From: Oligoflexia bacterium
GTDB taxonomy: Bacteria; Bdellovibrionota; Bdellovibrionia; Bdellovibrionales; Bdellovibrionaceae
Assembly: GCA_016861345.1 (NCBI GenBank)
Contig: BOLD01000013.1
Span: forward strand, 1 to 64,000
Reading direction: 5' to 3'
Length of the DNA: 64,000 nucleotides
The position numbers and the translations under genes are program-made. The notes under the pieces were generated by a model. The model made no database searches. It worked only from the letters and a program-made list of their open reading frames with translations, and was not told the origin of the DNA. This document shows, piece after piece, positions 44,165-53,550 of the stretch (the stretch's first letter is position 1; each line of letters starts with the position of its first letter).

Positions 44165-45049
44165 ATGATTCAAAATGGTTTTGAATATGGAGTTCGCCAC
44201 CACTTAGCCCTATCCAATGGTCCAATGGGTCATATTTTAATGTCTGAGATGGGACTTTCAGATAGCCAAATCCTCTTTCTGCTTAATTTAGGTGCAATAT
44301 ATCACAATCACAAAAGATCAGATGGCCCTCTGGATTCACAAATTCAACTAAACGACTATCTTCGTGTGCACACTAATCCCCGGCGCTTTGACTGTTCAAA
44401 AACAAAGTGGAAAGAAACAATCATTTTTGAAAATGTCGATTTTATTGTGATGAATAAACCGGCAGGCCTTCCCTGTCACCCCACTGTCGATAACAAAATT
44501 GAAAATATTCTAACCCAAGCCTCACGGGCTTTGAAGACCTCACTCTACATCACTCATCGATTGGATGTGCCCACTTCAGGATTAATTGTCTACGCAAAAA
44601 CAAAAGAGTTTCAAACTCGGTTTAACAAACTGATTATGCAGGGTGCAGTTGAAAAAATTTATTTCGCACAAGTTGAAAAAAAGAATTCTTCGCTCAAACC
44701 TGGAATTATTGAACACTGGATGAAGAAAAGTCCCTATGCTCCGAAAACAGTTTCTTCCCAACCTCAACCCGACTGGCCGGGCGGAGGCGATCTTTGCCAG
44801 TTGGAAATTCTAGAGACAAAAGAAATGAATGATTCGACCAATCAGCTAAAAATTCGCTTAATCACGGGGCGAACTCACCAGATCAGGTCTCAGCTTTCAC
44901 ACCTGGGATTTCCCATCATCGGGGATCAACTTTATGGATCATCACGGACTCACCAAGCAGGCTTAGAAAGTATCGGCCTGACTGCAGCAATTTTAAAATT
45001 AAGAATAGACAATATAGATTATCAATTTAGTCTAGATCCCCAAAACTAA
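44165..45049 (+). CDS. RluA-family RNA pseudouridine synthase
   Basis: The protein has 294 residues. The catalytic motif YITHRLDVPTSGLIVYAK contains the Asp of HRLD. Further family motifs are VDFIVMNKPAGLPCHPT and RLITGRTHQIRSQLSHLGFPIIGDQLYG. The N-terminal part is not a clear S4 domain. The RNA target (rRNA or tRNA) cannot be told. It overlaps the convergent LysR gene by 23 bases at the 3' ends. Confidence 0.9.
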   Translation: MIQNGFEYGVRHHLALSNGPMGHILMSEMGLSDSQILFLLNLGAIYHNHKRSDGPLDSQIQLNDYLRVHTNPRRFDCSKTKWKETIIFENVDFIVMNKPAGLPCHPTVDNKIENILTQASRALKTSLYITHRLDVPTSGLIVYAKTKEFQTRFNKLIMQGAVEKIYFAQVEKKNSSLKPGIIEHWMKKSPYAPKTVSSQPQPDWPGGGDLCQLEILETKEMNDSTNQLKIRLITGRTHQIRSQLSHLGFPIIGDQLYGSSRTHQAGLESIGLTAAILKLRIDNIDYQFSLDPQN

Positions 45050-45920
45050 ACTCTTGCATCAACCGTGCGGCAATTGGATTTTGAAGTTTTCTTTGAGCGG
45101 AGATCAACCAGATCTCTTCAAAGCAGCCAAAAAGTTCACCCACTTTGATGAGGTCCTTTGATTTGAGTAAATCTCGAACTGCAATCTCTGGAACAACGAT
45201 CAAACCACGCCCATCAAGAGCTAAGGTCTTCATCAGCATCGTATCCTGGGCTTCGGCAACAATATCAACAGAGAGCATTTGGCTTTCAACGTAACGATCA
45301 AAATCCATTCTCATTCGACATTCGTTTGTTGGTAAAATAAAAGGCTGACCGTTCAATGAGTGTGGAAACATCGTTGTGAGTGATTTGAATTTCTCTGCTC
45401 CACAAACGATCAACTGCATTTTTGCCAATGATCGTGTGAAAAGTTTCTTTTCTGTCAAAATGGGTGGTGCCGTATTGGACAGAACCAGATCCAATTGATG
45501 TTCAGTCAGATTCTGAATCAGATCAGCGCCCTTGCCCTCAAAAACTGAAATCTGACAATCACCATAAGAATAGGCTTTTTGCATTAAAGCTCGAATCAAA
45601 GATTTCGGAACACTCTCTAAGGCTCCGATTTGAATTCGAATTTTCTTCTCTTGGGGTCGATCCTGAATCGCGTCCATCATCTCATCGCCCAAACGAAAAA
45701 TTTCATTGGAATAATTCAGAACCACACGGCCAATTTCTGTGAGCTGCAGACTTCGATTTCTTCTCTCAAAAAGTGGCTGCCCTAAGAACTCTTCAAATTG
45801 TTTGAGCTGCATGCTCAGCGTGGGCTGCCCCAATCGCAACTTATCAGCAGCCTTTGAAACGCTCCCTTCGGTTGCGATGACTTTGAAATAGTAAAGATGA
45901 TGATAATTAAATTTAAGCAT
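45027..45920 (-). CDS. LysR family transcriptional regulator (NhaR-like)
   Basis: The protein has 297 residues. An N-terminal winged helix (NYHHLYYFKVIATEGSVSKAADKLRLGQPTLSMQLKQFE) is followed by a type 2 periplasmic-binding-like effector domain. The NYHHLYYF start is characteristic of NhaR-type regulators, which in E. coli respond to Na+ and control nhaA. No antiporter gene is in view, so the target here is unknown. A divergent target is not apparent because the upstream gene runs in the same direction. Confidence 0.9.
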   Translation of the reverse strand: MLKFNYHHLYYFKVIATEGSVSKAADKLRLGQPTLSMQLKQFEEFLGQPLFERRNRSLQLTEIGRVVLNYSNEIFRLGDEMMDAIQDRPQEKKIRIQIGALESVPKSLIRALMQKAYSYGDCQISVFEGKGADLIQNLTEHQLDLVLSNTAPPILTEKKLFTRSLAKMQLIVCGAEKFKSLTTMFPHSLNGQPFILPTNECRMRMDFDRYVESQMLSVDIVAEAQDTMLMKTLALDGRGLIVVPEIAVRDLLKSKDLIKVGELFGCFEEIWLISAQRKLQNPIAARLMQEFSFGDLD

Positions 45921-45930
45921 GAAACCCAGA

Positions 45931-46836
45931 CTACATTAAGCTAATAAAGGACATAATATAATATGAAGTCTCTTTATCGCGGAAAAGTTGAAAGTCTTCG
46001 CCTCGTCGATCTCTCAAATCAATACGATTTTCGATACCGGCAATAAACTTAAATCTCTTGCTCAACATAATCCAAGTATTCGGAGCCATCTTAAAATATT
46101 CAGCCACTGCAGATTTTGAATTTGCTTCCTCAGAACCATAGTACCATTCATGACTTAAACCGATATCAATACCTGGAGTAAAGACCTTATTCAGGTAACG
46201 TGATAAACTGACATAGTGGTCTAATTTTCCAATCATATTGTTATCAGATCTCACACTGCGACCACCATCGGGATACACGGTTTCCGCTCGATAGGATTTC
46301 TGTGTGTGAAAATAATAATCTGGCTTCATGTTGTAAGTCACACTCCAGTTTCGATCTAATTTTTTATCAAAAATCAGCCAGGACTGCACTCGTGAGATCC
46401 ACTTCTTTTGCTGAGAAGACTCTGATGTGGGCCAATAGATATAGAACGTTCCTGATAAATCCCACTCACCTGGTAAGGTTGCCAAGGTATAATTGCTATA
46501 GGTCATATGAAAATCAGCTAATGATGTCTTTGATTCTTTCTCTTTGCCAAACTGGTCACTGCCCCCCGTTTGTGTATTAAATGCGGGACGAATCGAGATC
46601 TTTTGATTCTCATCAATACGGTAGAGAAGAGCCACGTACTGATAGATATTCCAAGAGGCCTTTCCATGATCCACAGGCTCTTTTGAAGCCACAGAAAAAT
46701 TAAAATAGCTCGAAGACCAATTCTTACTCAAGATTGAGCGAGAGGATGTGGATAAAGACCCCTCTGTATCTTGAGCCAAGGATACTTGAGCGGATACAAG
46801 GATCATTAGAACGCTAAATGTTACCGATCTTGACAT
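45931..46836 (-). CDS. Secreted protein, probably an outer-membrane barrel
   Basis: The protein has 301 residues from ATG at 46836, which starts a clean signal peptide (SVTFSVLMILVSAQVSLA); the frame is open 36 codons further upstream without sense. The mature part has many alternating aromatic strands (QYVALLYRIDENQKISIRPAF, WDLSGTFYIYWPT, WSVTYNMKPDYYFH) and ends SYYIMSFISLM. It lies 10 bases upstream of the LysR gene, so the two may be co-transcribed. I do not recognise a family. Confidence 0.62.
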   Translation of the reverse strand: MSRSVTFSVLMILVSAQVSLAQDTEGSLSTSSRSILSKNWSSSYFNFSVASKEPVDHGKASWNIYQYVALLYRIDENQKISIRPAFNTQTGGSDQFGKEKESKTSLADFHMTYSNYTLATLPGEWDLSGTFYIYWPTSESSQQKKWISRVQSWLIFDKKLDRNWSVTYNMKPDYYFHTQKSYRAETVYPDGGRSVRSDNNMIGKLDHYVSLSRYLNKVFTPGIDIGLSHEWYYGSEEANSKSAVAEYFKMAPNTWIMLSKRFKFIAGIENRIDLRDRRGEDFQLFRDKETSYYIMSFISLM

Positions 46837-46965
46837 AAAAGATCCCCCAAACCCTGCCCTTATCCCATATTTCTCACATTTTGAGCAAGTTCGGACTGTG
46901 TCATCTGATGACCTCGATAAGACTTTTTGTATAATCCAACACAATGACTTTTAAGAGGAGAACCC

Positions 46966-48063
46966 ATGTCTAAGTCTTTGACAATCGTGAAACTGCTTCA
47001 TTATGGATTTTTAGTCCTTCTCACATCGCTACTTCTCTCATGCTCCTCCAAACAAATCCAAGAACATGGCTTACCACCTAAGCCTGAATTTTTAATGACC
47101 AAACAGAAGGGCGGTCGTTTCTCAGTGATGGCTTACAATGTCGAAAATCTCTTTGATACGGAAAAAGACGAAAACAGAAAGGATTGGGAATATCTTCCGC
47201 TCAGCCTTAAAGCCAGTCTCAATGCAAAGGCTTATTGCGACACTTTAAAATCTTCATATCAGCAGAAAGAATGTCTAGAAAAAGATTGGAATGAAGAGAT
47301 CCTCAAGAAGAAAATGAGCCAGCTGGCCGATTCAATTCTTCAAGTTCGAGATCAAGGGCCTGACATTTTAATGCTCGAAGAAGTTGAGAATATTAAAATT
47401 TTAAAACGCTTCAATAAAGAATACCTGCAAAAAGCCGGATACATTACAGAGGTTCTGATTGAGGGCGACGACCAACGAGGAATCGATATAGGTCTGCTCT
47501 CAAGATTTCCCCTCTCAGGCACACCCAAACTTCATAAGATTGAAACTCTAAAAAATACTCGAGGAATTCAAGAAGTAGTTTTAAAGCTACCCACTGGTCA
47601 AACAGTCACTATTCTTGGACTTCACTTCCCCTCTCAAGGAAATCCCCACCAGCATCGAGTGGACGCTGTGAACACTCTCAATAAAATTGCTGCTTCAAAA
47701 AAATCTGAAGATCTCATTATTGCCGGCGGCGATTTTAACATCACCACAGAAGAAGACAGAGACTCAAAGCTCTTTGAAAAAACTCTTGGTGAAAAGTGGT
47801 ATGTCACACACCAGATTGGCTGCAAAACATGCAAGGGAACTCATAACTACAAGGGCTCTTGGTCATTTCTTGATGCCCTTCTTTTCTCGAAAAACTTTAA
47901 CCCCTCAAACCAAATCGGGGTCGCTCTATTACCGGATACAATCCTAACACCGATGTGGGGAAAAACTCAGGCTTTAAAAACATGGCGACCTGCCAGATTC
48001 AGAGATGACGGAACCGGAGTCTCTGACCATTTACCGATCTATGCCGAATTTGAAGTGCGGTAA
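46966..48063 (+). CDS. Lipoprotein endonuclease/exonuclease/phosphatase-fold protein
   Basis: The protein has 365 residues. The signal ends in a lipobox (LLLSC, Cys at about 26). The EEP fold shows MAYNVENLF, LMLEEVEN (metal Glu), GLLSRFPL, LGLHFPSQGNPHQHR (His), IAGGDFN (Asp/Asn), LDALLFS and the C-terminal SDHLPIYAEF (Asp-His). All catalytic positions look intact. Family members cut DNA, RNA, phosphoinositides or sphingomyelin. Being envelope-anchored, this one may act as an extracellular nuclease or phosphodiesterase. SD AGGAG precedes the ATG. Confidence 0.85.
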   Translation: MSKSLTIVKLLHYGFLVLLTSLLLSCSSKQIQEHGLPPKPEFLMTKQKGGRFSVMAYNVENLFDTEKDENRKDWEYLPLSLKASLNAKAYCDTLKSSYQQKECLEKDWNEEILKKKMSQLADSILQVRDQGPDILMLEEVENIKILKRFNKEYLQKAGYITEVLIEGDDQRGIDIGLLSRFPLSGTPKLHKIETLKNTRGIQEVVLKLPTGQTVTILGLHFPSQGNPHQHRVDAVNTLNKIAASKKSEDLIIAGGDFNITTEEDRDSKLFEKTLGEKWYVTHQIGCKTCKGTHNYKGSWSFLDALLFSKNFNPSNQIGVALLPDTILTPMWGKTQALKTWRPARFRDDGTGVSDHLPIYAEFEVR

Positions 48064-48073
48064 TTTTCTGTTC

Positions 48074-49126
48074 TTAAAAGAATAAAACCGAATCCCAGGG
48101 CACATCACCTCGACTGCAAGCTCCATCAAGTTGAGCTGTGCCCTTTTCATCTTTAACCTGTAGTCCGCTCACGGATTTCATTAACACGGCATTCTTTCTT
48201 GATTTTTCAGGCTTGTACTGAAAATTCATTCGAAAGCCAGGGGCTTGATTAGGGCAGGTATTTGCATCAGGCAAAATCTCGGGATTCTGACTAAGAGCTA
48301 AGCTAAAATACGACCGAGTCGTATCATTCGACAAATGCGCCTGCAGAAAAGAAGAAAGCTCAGGTTTTAAAGTAATCAATGGGTCTTGATTTTCTCGGGC
48401 CTCTCGTTTGACCTGAATGACACCCTCGATTCCTAAAGTAATATTCGATTGCTCGTTCTTCACGCCAGATTGCTTAGAGTACAAACTTTGACGACCCAGA
48501 ACTAAAAACTTTTCCTGATCAGACGAATCGTCTCTGACCAATTGAATATCAATCCATTCTTGAACATCAAGTTTTCTTTTCTGCTGAGTTTTGTTTTTAT
48601 AAGTGATTTTTCGGCCAAATGCAGCCTCTTCGCCGCTCCCAAGAGTGCGAACTTCAATTGAGGTTATTTTTCCCTCTGTTCGTGAAAGGACCATCTGTAG
48701 TTTTTGATTTCGCTGAACTGAAAGATCACCGGCCGCTCGCTCGCAGCCCTCTTCTTTGATGTCGACGATCAACCGAGCATCTGTGCCTGACACTTTCGAT
48801 TCAGATTTTTTGCATGCATAAATGTTTTGACCTAAACTCAATTGTCTTTTCTCATTTAATTCCAAAGCCATTAAAAGATATTGAGAAATTTCATTCATTT
48901 TCTCAATTGATACATCCGCGTACTTAAGATCCATCGATGCGGGAGCCAAGCCACTGGGATCAGGCTGCTTTGTATCTACAGCAGGAGGTTTTGCTTTGTT
49001 CTTTTTTTTCAACTGATCTTCTTTTTCTTGAGCGGACAAAACGGCTGGATCCTTGGGAACGCAGGCAGAAAGACCAAGAAAGAGAGTTGTTAAAACGACA
49101 GCAGAAAATTGAAATGAATTGGGCAT
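48074..49126 (-). CDS. Lipoprotein of unknown function
   Basis: The protein has 350 residues. It has a lipoprotein signal (FLGLSACVPKDP, Cys22), then a Lys/Pro-rich linker (about 35-65). A mostly beta-rich domain contains four further cysteines (YACKKSE, EEGCERA, ANTCPNQ, DGACSRG) that could form two disulfides. No family recognised. It is convergent with the EEP lipoprotein gene across 10 bases. Confidence 0.7.
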   Translation of the reverse strand: MPNSFQFSAVVLTTLFLGLSACVPKDPAVLSAQEKEDQLKKKNKAKPPAVDTKQPDPSGLAPASMDLKYADVSIEKMNEISQYLLMALELNEKRQLSLGQNIYACKKSESKVSGTDARLIVDIKEEGCERAAGDLSVQRNQKLQMVLSRTEGKITSIEVRTLGSGEEAAFGRKITYKNKTQQKRKLDVQEWIDIQLVRDDSSDQEKFLVLGRQSLYSKQSGVKNEQSNITLGIEGVIQVKREARENQDPLITLKPELSSFLQAHLSNDTTRSYFSLALSQNPEILPDANTCPNQAPGFRMNFQYKPEKSRKNAVLMKSVSGLQVKDEKGTAQLDGACSRGDVPWDSVLFF

Positions 49127-49274
49127 AAAAACCTCTCGGCAATCTTATACCCAAGTCGGCTCAAAATGTCGAATGCTCGTCAAAACACACACCAAATCAT
49201 GAAAGAATGATCTGTCAAAAGCTTAGACAGAACTGAAATCACAGGACAAATGTCTCATTTCTGTAGAAATCCGT

Positions 49275-49326
49275 GTTTTTTGCCTATGGGCAAAAATAAA
49301 TACTGTTTTTTTTGCCTATGGGCAAA
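49275..49326. promoter_or_regulatory. Tandem identical palindromes upstream of the second AAA ATPase gene
   Basis: The 16-base TTTGCCTATGGGCAAA (arms TTTGCC/GGCAAA around TATG) occurs at 49279-49294 and again at 49311-49326. The identity extends into a preceding T-run of at least six. The copies are 32 bases apart, about three helical turns, and the second ends 30 bases before the chosen start codon. This looks like a double operator for a dimeric regulator; autoregulation by the ATPase is possible. Confidence 0.6.
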
Positions 49327-49356
49327 TAATTTGGTATGCTTGAATACGAGGTCATT

Positions 49357-50475
49357 ATGAAGACAAAAGTGAGATATTTAACTGATCCTGTGAAAGAAGA
49401 TTTAAAGAAAAAGATGGTCTTCATTGGTGGCCCCAGGCAGGTTGGCAAAACGACCTTTTCCAAGTCCCTGAGTGACTCTTATGCCTATTTGAACTGGGAT
49501 GAGGTCACACATAGAGAGATGATTCTAAAAAATCAAATCCCTGCAGATAAATTAATTATTCTAGATGAAATTCATAAATACAAACTCTGGAGAAACTGGA
49601 TTAAAGGTAAATTTGACCTGCTTCACGAGGATCATCAATTTCTGGTCACTGGCAGCGCCAGGCTGGATCTCTATCGCTTCGGTGGAGATTCTCTGCAGGG
49701 GCGATACTTCTACTATCGACTACACCCTTTTACCGTCGGCGAGTTAAAGATCACAACGAAGTCTCAATTTTTAGATCTACTTAGTCTCAGCGGTTTTCCC
49801 GAGCCCTTTTTGTCCGGCAACGAAAAAGATTATAAGCGCTGGTCAAAGGATTATCGCTCCCGTCTTGTTCGTGATGACATTTCTACACTTGAGCGAATTG
49901 ATGACATCGGAAGCTTGGAATTGCTGATGATGCGACTACCAGATTTAGTGGGAAGTCCCTTATCTATTAATTCACTTCGCGAGGATTTACAAAAATCATT
50001 CAAAGCAGTGGCTAGATGGATCGATATTCTCGAGCGGACTTATGGAATTTTTCGAATACCGCCTTTTGGTGGACCAAAAATTAAGGCTGTCAAAAAAGAG
50101 CAAAAACATTATCACTATGACTGGTCCTTACCATCTGAAATGGCACAACGTCTGGAAAATCTAGTCGCCGGCCACCTGCTTAAATATTGTCATTACTATG
50201 AGGATACAGAAGGTGATTCTTATGAGCTTCGCTTCTTCAAAGACAGTGAAAATAGAGAAGTCGACTTTGTCGTTATCAAAAATAGAAAGCCCCTATATTT
50301 CATCGAAGTCAAAACCAGTGGCCGTGAAATCAGCCCCCATTTGATTTACCTTAAACGCAAATATCCTGATGTGAAATCCTATCAGTTGCACATGGATGAA
50401 AAAATTGACTATATCGGCACCGAAGGTATTCGCTCAATCCCCGTCTGGAAATTTTTAATTGAGCTCGGTATCTAG
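49357..50475 (+). CDS. AAA-family ATPase with DUF4143
   Basis: The protein has 372 residues from ATG at 49357, preceded by GAGG; an ATG at 49336 is in frame but without a ribosome site. Walker A is GGPRQVGKTTF, Walker B is LIILDEIHKYKLW, and FLVTGSARLDLYRFGGDSLQGRYFYYRLHP follows. The C-terminal domain (about 165-370) includes EVDFVVIKNRKPLYFIEVKTSG, the nuclease-like E-VDF-x-EVK pattern often seen in DUF4143 proteins. Function in cells is unsettled. The stop is one base from the end of the convergent tail-fibre-like gene. The duplicated palindrome upstream is listed separately. Confidence 0.88.
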   Translation: MKTKVRYLTDPVKEDLKKKMVFIGGPRQVGKTTFSKSLSDSYAYLNWDEVTHREMILKNQIPADKLIILDEIHKYKLWRNWIKGKFDLLHEDHQFLVTGSARLDLYRFGGDSLQGRYFYYRLHPFTVGELKITTKSQFLDLLSLSGFPEPFLSGNEKDYKRWSKDYRSRLVRDDISTLERIDDIGSLELLMMRLPDLVGSPLSINSLREDLQKSFKAVARWIDILERTYGIFRIPPFGGPKIKAVKKEQKHYHYDWSLPSEMAQRLENLVAGHLLKYCHYYEDTEGDSYELRFFKDSENREVDFVVIKNRKPLYFIEVKTSGREISPHLIYLKRKYPDVKSYQLHMDEKIDYIGTEGIRSIPVWKFLIELGI

Positions 50476-50476
50476 G

Positions 50477-53400
50477 CTATCTCGCTCTTGCGTATTTAAA
50501 TGGCGCTTCGGCGAAAGCGATGAAGATGTAGGTGCCACCCGAAGCATTGTATGAGGGTGCGGTATTATCCCGAAGTTTAAACCCATTTGCCAGGAAGTCT
50601 TGAGCATATGATCCTGCAAGAGCTGCTTCATTATTTGTATTTTCAGCATTCAGCGGACTTGTTGAAACACCCGAATTGCCGAGGGGATTATACGTCCCGC
50701 GAACCGTATCAAGAACAAACCAACCACCGGCACTATCAATTCTCTTAACCATAACATACTTCGGCCGAAACCCACACCACACAAAGGGACCATCGGCACT
50801 GCCATTACCTGTGTAGGAACCAAACATGGAGAATCCTGAAACTTCGGCGAAGCAGTAGGCAACATAATTCACACCCAATATATCATCATAATTATATCGA
50901 GCAGGACAAAATGTTGTTGACGTCATTCCCGTATCCGCTCTCTGCCACCCGGATAGATTTCGTCCATTCGTTAAATGAAGCCACAGTTGATAGCCCTGTA
51001 GAGCATCTCCAGATTGAGCGGACTGGTGCCAAACATTCCAGTAAATCGTCCCCCCACTCAATGCGCGCGTTATAACCATTGCTGGCTTTGCATTTAACCC
51101 ATGTCCAATAGTTGTCGGAACCGCACTTGGACCAGGATCACTTGAGCGACTGCCAGTATATGTAACAACCGAAAAACCTGCATTAACATTTGCCGAGACT
51201 TGTGAAGATATAGAACCAGAATTATTTGCAACAGCCGTTCCGCCAGCTTTCCAAAGCCAATCGACATAGGTATAAGAACTGTCTTTGACTAAAAGACCCG
51301 AGGTAGAACCATTCGTCAGTGTGTACCCATCACTGGTGAAAGCAGAAAGATATCCATTGTTGTCATTTGTTTGTTCAGCGATAGTCCCATCACTTCGAAG
51401 AGATTTCCCCACACCACGAACAACATCGAATAAGTTGTGATTGTAGGCGCCATTTCGAGACTTTACCCACACAAAATCTGGAGCAAAGGCAATTCCTGTT
51501 TGTGTATACGTTCCACTGGCGACCCCTGATCTTGTGATCACATCAAAATGCTGATTTGGTTTTTTTATCACGGGATCTGGAAGATTTGCGGTGCAAAGTG
51601 CCCTGAAGCCAGCTGTTGGTGAGTTAACAAATGGTCTTTGACCAAAATTAATATCGCCAGCTTTTCCTGTGTTCCCACAATAGATGACAAATACCACAGG
51701 TCCCGGAGTAACTGAGGAGATTGTTCCCTGAGAAACATTGTTCACGAAAAACTCAAGGGAGTTTCCATCCGCATTGTATTCGCATCGAACAGTATTACCA
51801 ACTGCCCACGATGCCCCGTATGCAGAACCGCTTCCATTAATCTCTTTGTTGCCGCCACTTCGATAACATGTGTAATTACCAGCGCCCGTTGCGATATTGG
51901 CCCCTTGTTGGCCTATGCCAAATATATATTGGTCGACACCCGCCACCGATGGACTGAATTCACAAACCCACTTTCCAGAACTAATATAAACGGACGAGTA
52001 AGCACCGCCACTGGTACAGGTTAGATTTCCATTGGATAAAGTTGCTGGAAAACTTGGTGCTTTATCAAGTGGATTGAACACGGCATAATTCCCCACTGGC
52101 TGCGTTCCACTTGTCCCATTCGCGGGATAGTCATACATCACATCATAAGTTACACCAGCAGTATTGCTGATCCCATTTGTCTGCCAGTTATTTCCAATCG
52201 CATAGGAACCGGCCTCATAAAACTCAACCTCTGAACAAAGAACAGAATGCGATCCTCCATAAGGTGAATTTTCATAAAGCACAATTCGGTGATACCGATA
52301 GGCAGTTGTTGTGACGATTCCACTTGTCACTGTGACGATATTTGTTGTTGAAGCCGTCACGGATGAATCCGTATACAAATCCACAATTGAAGATGAGAAA
52401 TTATCCGTTGATCCCTGCAACTTTAACGTCATTGCTGATCCGCCAGCTGTATTATAGCCAAAATAATCATTGGCCGGAAAAACTCGAAATCCTGTAATTG
52501 TCTTGGTTACTCCGCTGCCCCAGTCCTTACCCAAATAAACATAGGTCAAACCACTGCCCGCCACATAAGGTGCATCGACAACATAGGACTTACTTGTTTT
52601 CCCGTTGAATGCGTTTGCGATCGGATATGGAGTCACATTACCAATGTTTGTCCCAATTCCTGTGAGATTGTGACTGAAACTACCTGACTTGCAATCACCA
52701 CTGAGCGCGAGTAATGAGCTTTCATCTCTGAAGTTCAGATAAAATCCATTATTTCCATAAGTACCTGTGTAGGATTTAGGTACCCACTGACCCGTTGTCG
52801 AATTGGTTTGACCAAAGCTTGATGGATCAAGAGCCTGACCATCAACAAGATAATACTCTGTTATGTATCCATCAAAATATTCTGTCTGATTTGTCCATCG
52901 GCATATTCTTTGTGTGACACCTGATGTGTTGACGTAGGTATCTGTATTTTGTGGGCAGTTCGTTCCGCTAATTGCAACGAGTTCACCATTAACATACAAC
53001 TTCACTCGACTTGCTGTTGTTCCGTGAGTCGTGTCAACAGATAGATGAACATGATACCATGACGATGGGTCTCGATACAAGTCTGCAGAATCCAATAGAA
53101 AAATATTTGTTGTTGTTCGATGCAGAATACGAATGGCACCTGTGCTTAGAAAACCTAGATAGGTATAATTATTCGTTCCAGAAGTTCCTGCACAGTATAT
53201 TGTTTGGCCAGCAGCAATGCTTGATCTTTTTAGCCATGCACTGATCGTGAAAGTTCTTCTATTTCCATCTACAGATGGGTCACGAGAAAGGTATGCGCTA
53301 TTCACTTCTCGATACCTTAAACTTCTCTCAACACCAGTGGCGCTACCCCCACCAGCCCCACCGCCATTGGCGGAGCCCTTCCAGAAAGCTCCCATGTTGT

Positions 53401-53506
53401 AGAAAGCCCCTTGGGCTTTTTCTGTCGCACTAATAATTGATGCGGCTATGGGCATAGCGGTGATGGATTTAACAAAGTCTCTGCGTGAGATTTTCGCTCT
53501 AGACAT
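50477..53506 (-). CDS. Tat-exported phage-tail-fibre-like multidomain protein
   Basis: The protein has 1009 residues. A Tat signal (SRRDFVKSI, then a hydrophobic stretch) is followed by a Gly-rich linker (about 45-58). Domains in order are a LamG/concanavalin-like domain (60-270; FTISAWLKRSS, WYHVHLSVD, VKLYVNGELV), a discoidin-like domain (about 290-450), a SPRY-like domain (about 475-640) and a C-terminal region (660-1009). That last region has modules such as FVWVKSRNGAYNHNLFDVVRGVGKSL, GFSVVTYTG and YIFIAFAEAPFKYARAR. From memory these modules are typical of tail-fibre-like proteins of marine phages (DUF7483-like). No phage genes surround it. Surface-ligand binding, probably carbohydrate, is inferred. 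Confidence 0.78.
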   Translation of the reverse strand: MSRAKISRRDFVKSITAMPIAASIISATEKAQGAFYNMGAFWKGSANGGGAGGGSATGVERSLRYREVNSAYLSRDPSVDGNRRTFTISAWLKRSSIAAGQTIYCAGTSGTNNYTYLGFLSTGAIRILHRTTTNIFLLDSADLYRDPSSWYHVHLSVDTTHGTTASRVKLYVNGELVAISGTNCPQNTDTYVNTSGVTQRICRWTNQTEYFDGYITEYYLVDGQALDPSSFGQTNSTTGQWVPKSYTGTYGNNGFYLNFRDESSLLALSGDCKSGSFSHNLTGIGTNIGNVTPYPIANAFNGKTSKSYVVDAPYVAGSGLTYVYLGKDWGSGVTKTITGFRVFPANDYFGYNTAGGSAMTLKLQGSTDNFSSSIVDLYTDSSVTASTTNIVTVTSGIVTTTAYRYHRIVLYENSPYGGSHSVLCSEVEFYEAGSYAIGNNWQTNGISNTAGVTYDVMYDYPANGTSGTQPVGNYAVFNPLDKAPSFPATLSNGNLTCTSGGAYSSVYISSGKWVCEFSPSVAGVDQYIFGIGQQGANIATGAGNYTCYRSGGNKEINGSGSAYGASWAVGNTVRCEYNADGNSLEFFVNNVSQGTISSVTPGPVVFVIYCGNTGKAGDINFGQRPFVNSPTAGFRALCTANLPDPVIKKPNQHFDVITRSGVASGTYTQTGIAFAPDFVWVKSRNGAYNHNLFDVVRGVGKSLRSDGTIAEQTNDNNGYLSAFTSDGYTLTNGSTSGLLVKDSSYTYVDWLWKAGGTAVANNSGSISSQVSANVNAGFSVVTYTGSRSSDPGPSAVPTTIGHGLNAKPAMVITRALSGGTIYWNVWHQSAQSGDALQGYQLWLHLTNGRNLSGWQRADTGMTSTTFCPARYNYDDILGVNYVAYCFAEVSGFSMFGSYTGNGSADGPFVWCGFRPKYVMVKRIDSAGGWFVLDTVRGTYNPLGNSGVSTSPLNAENTNNEAALAGSYAQDFLANGFKLRDNTAPSYNASGGTYIFIAFAEAPFKYARAR

Positions 53507-53550
53507 GAGTGTTTAGTTTATCGCTCTCGAGTGAGAAATCAAACTATGCT

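Noticed and set aside
53515-53545. Hairpin between the methyltransferase and fibre-like genes
   Set aside because: Imperfect stem with mismatches and no T-run in either direction.
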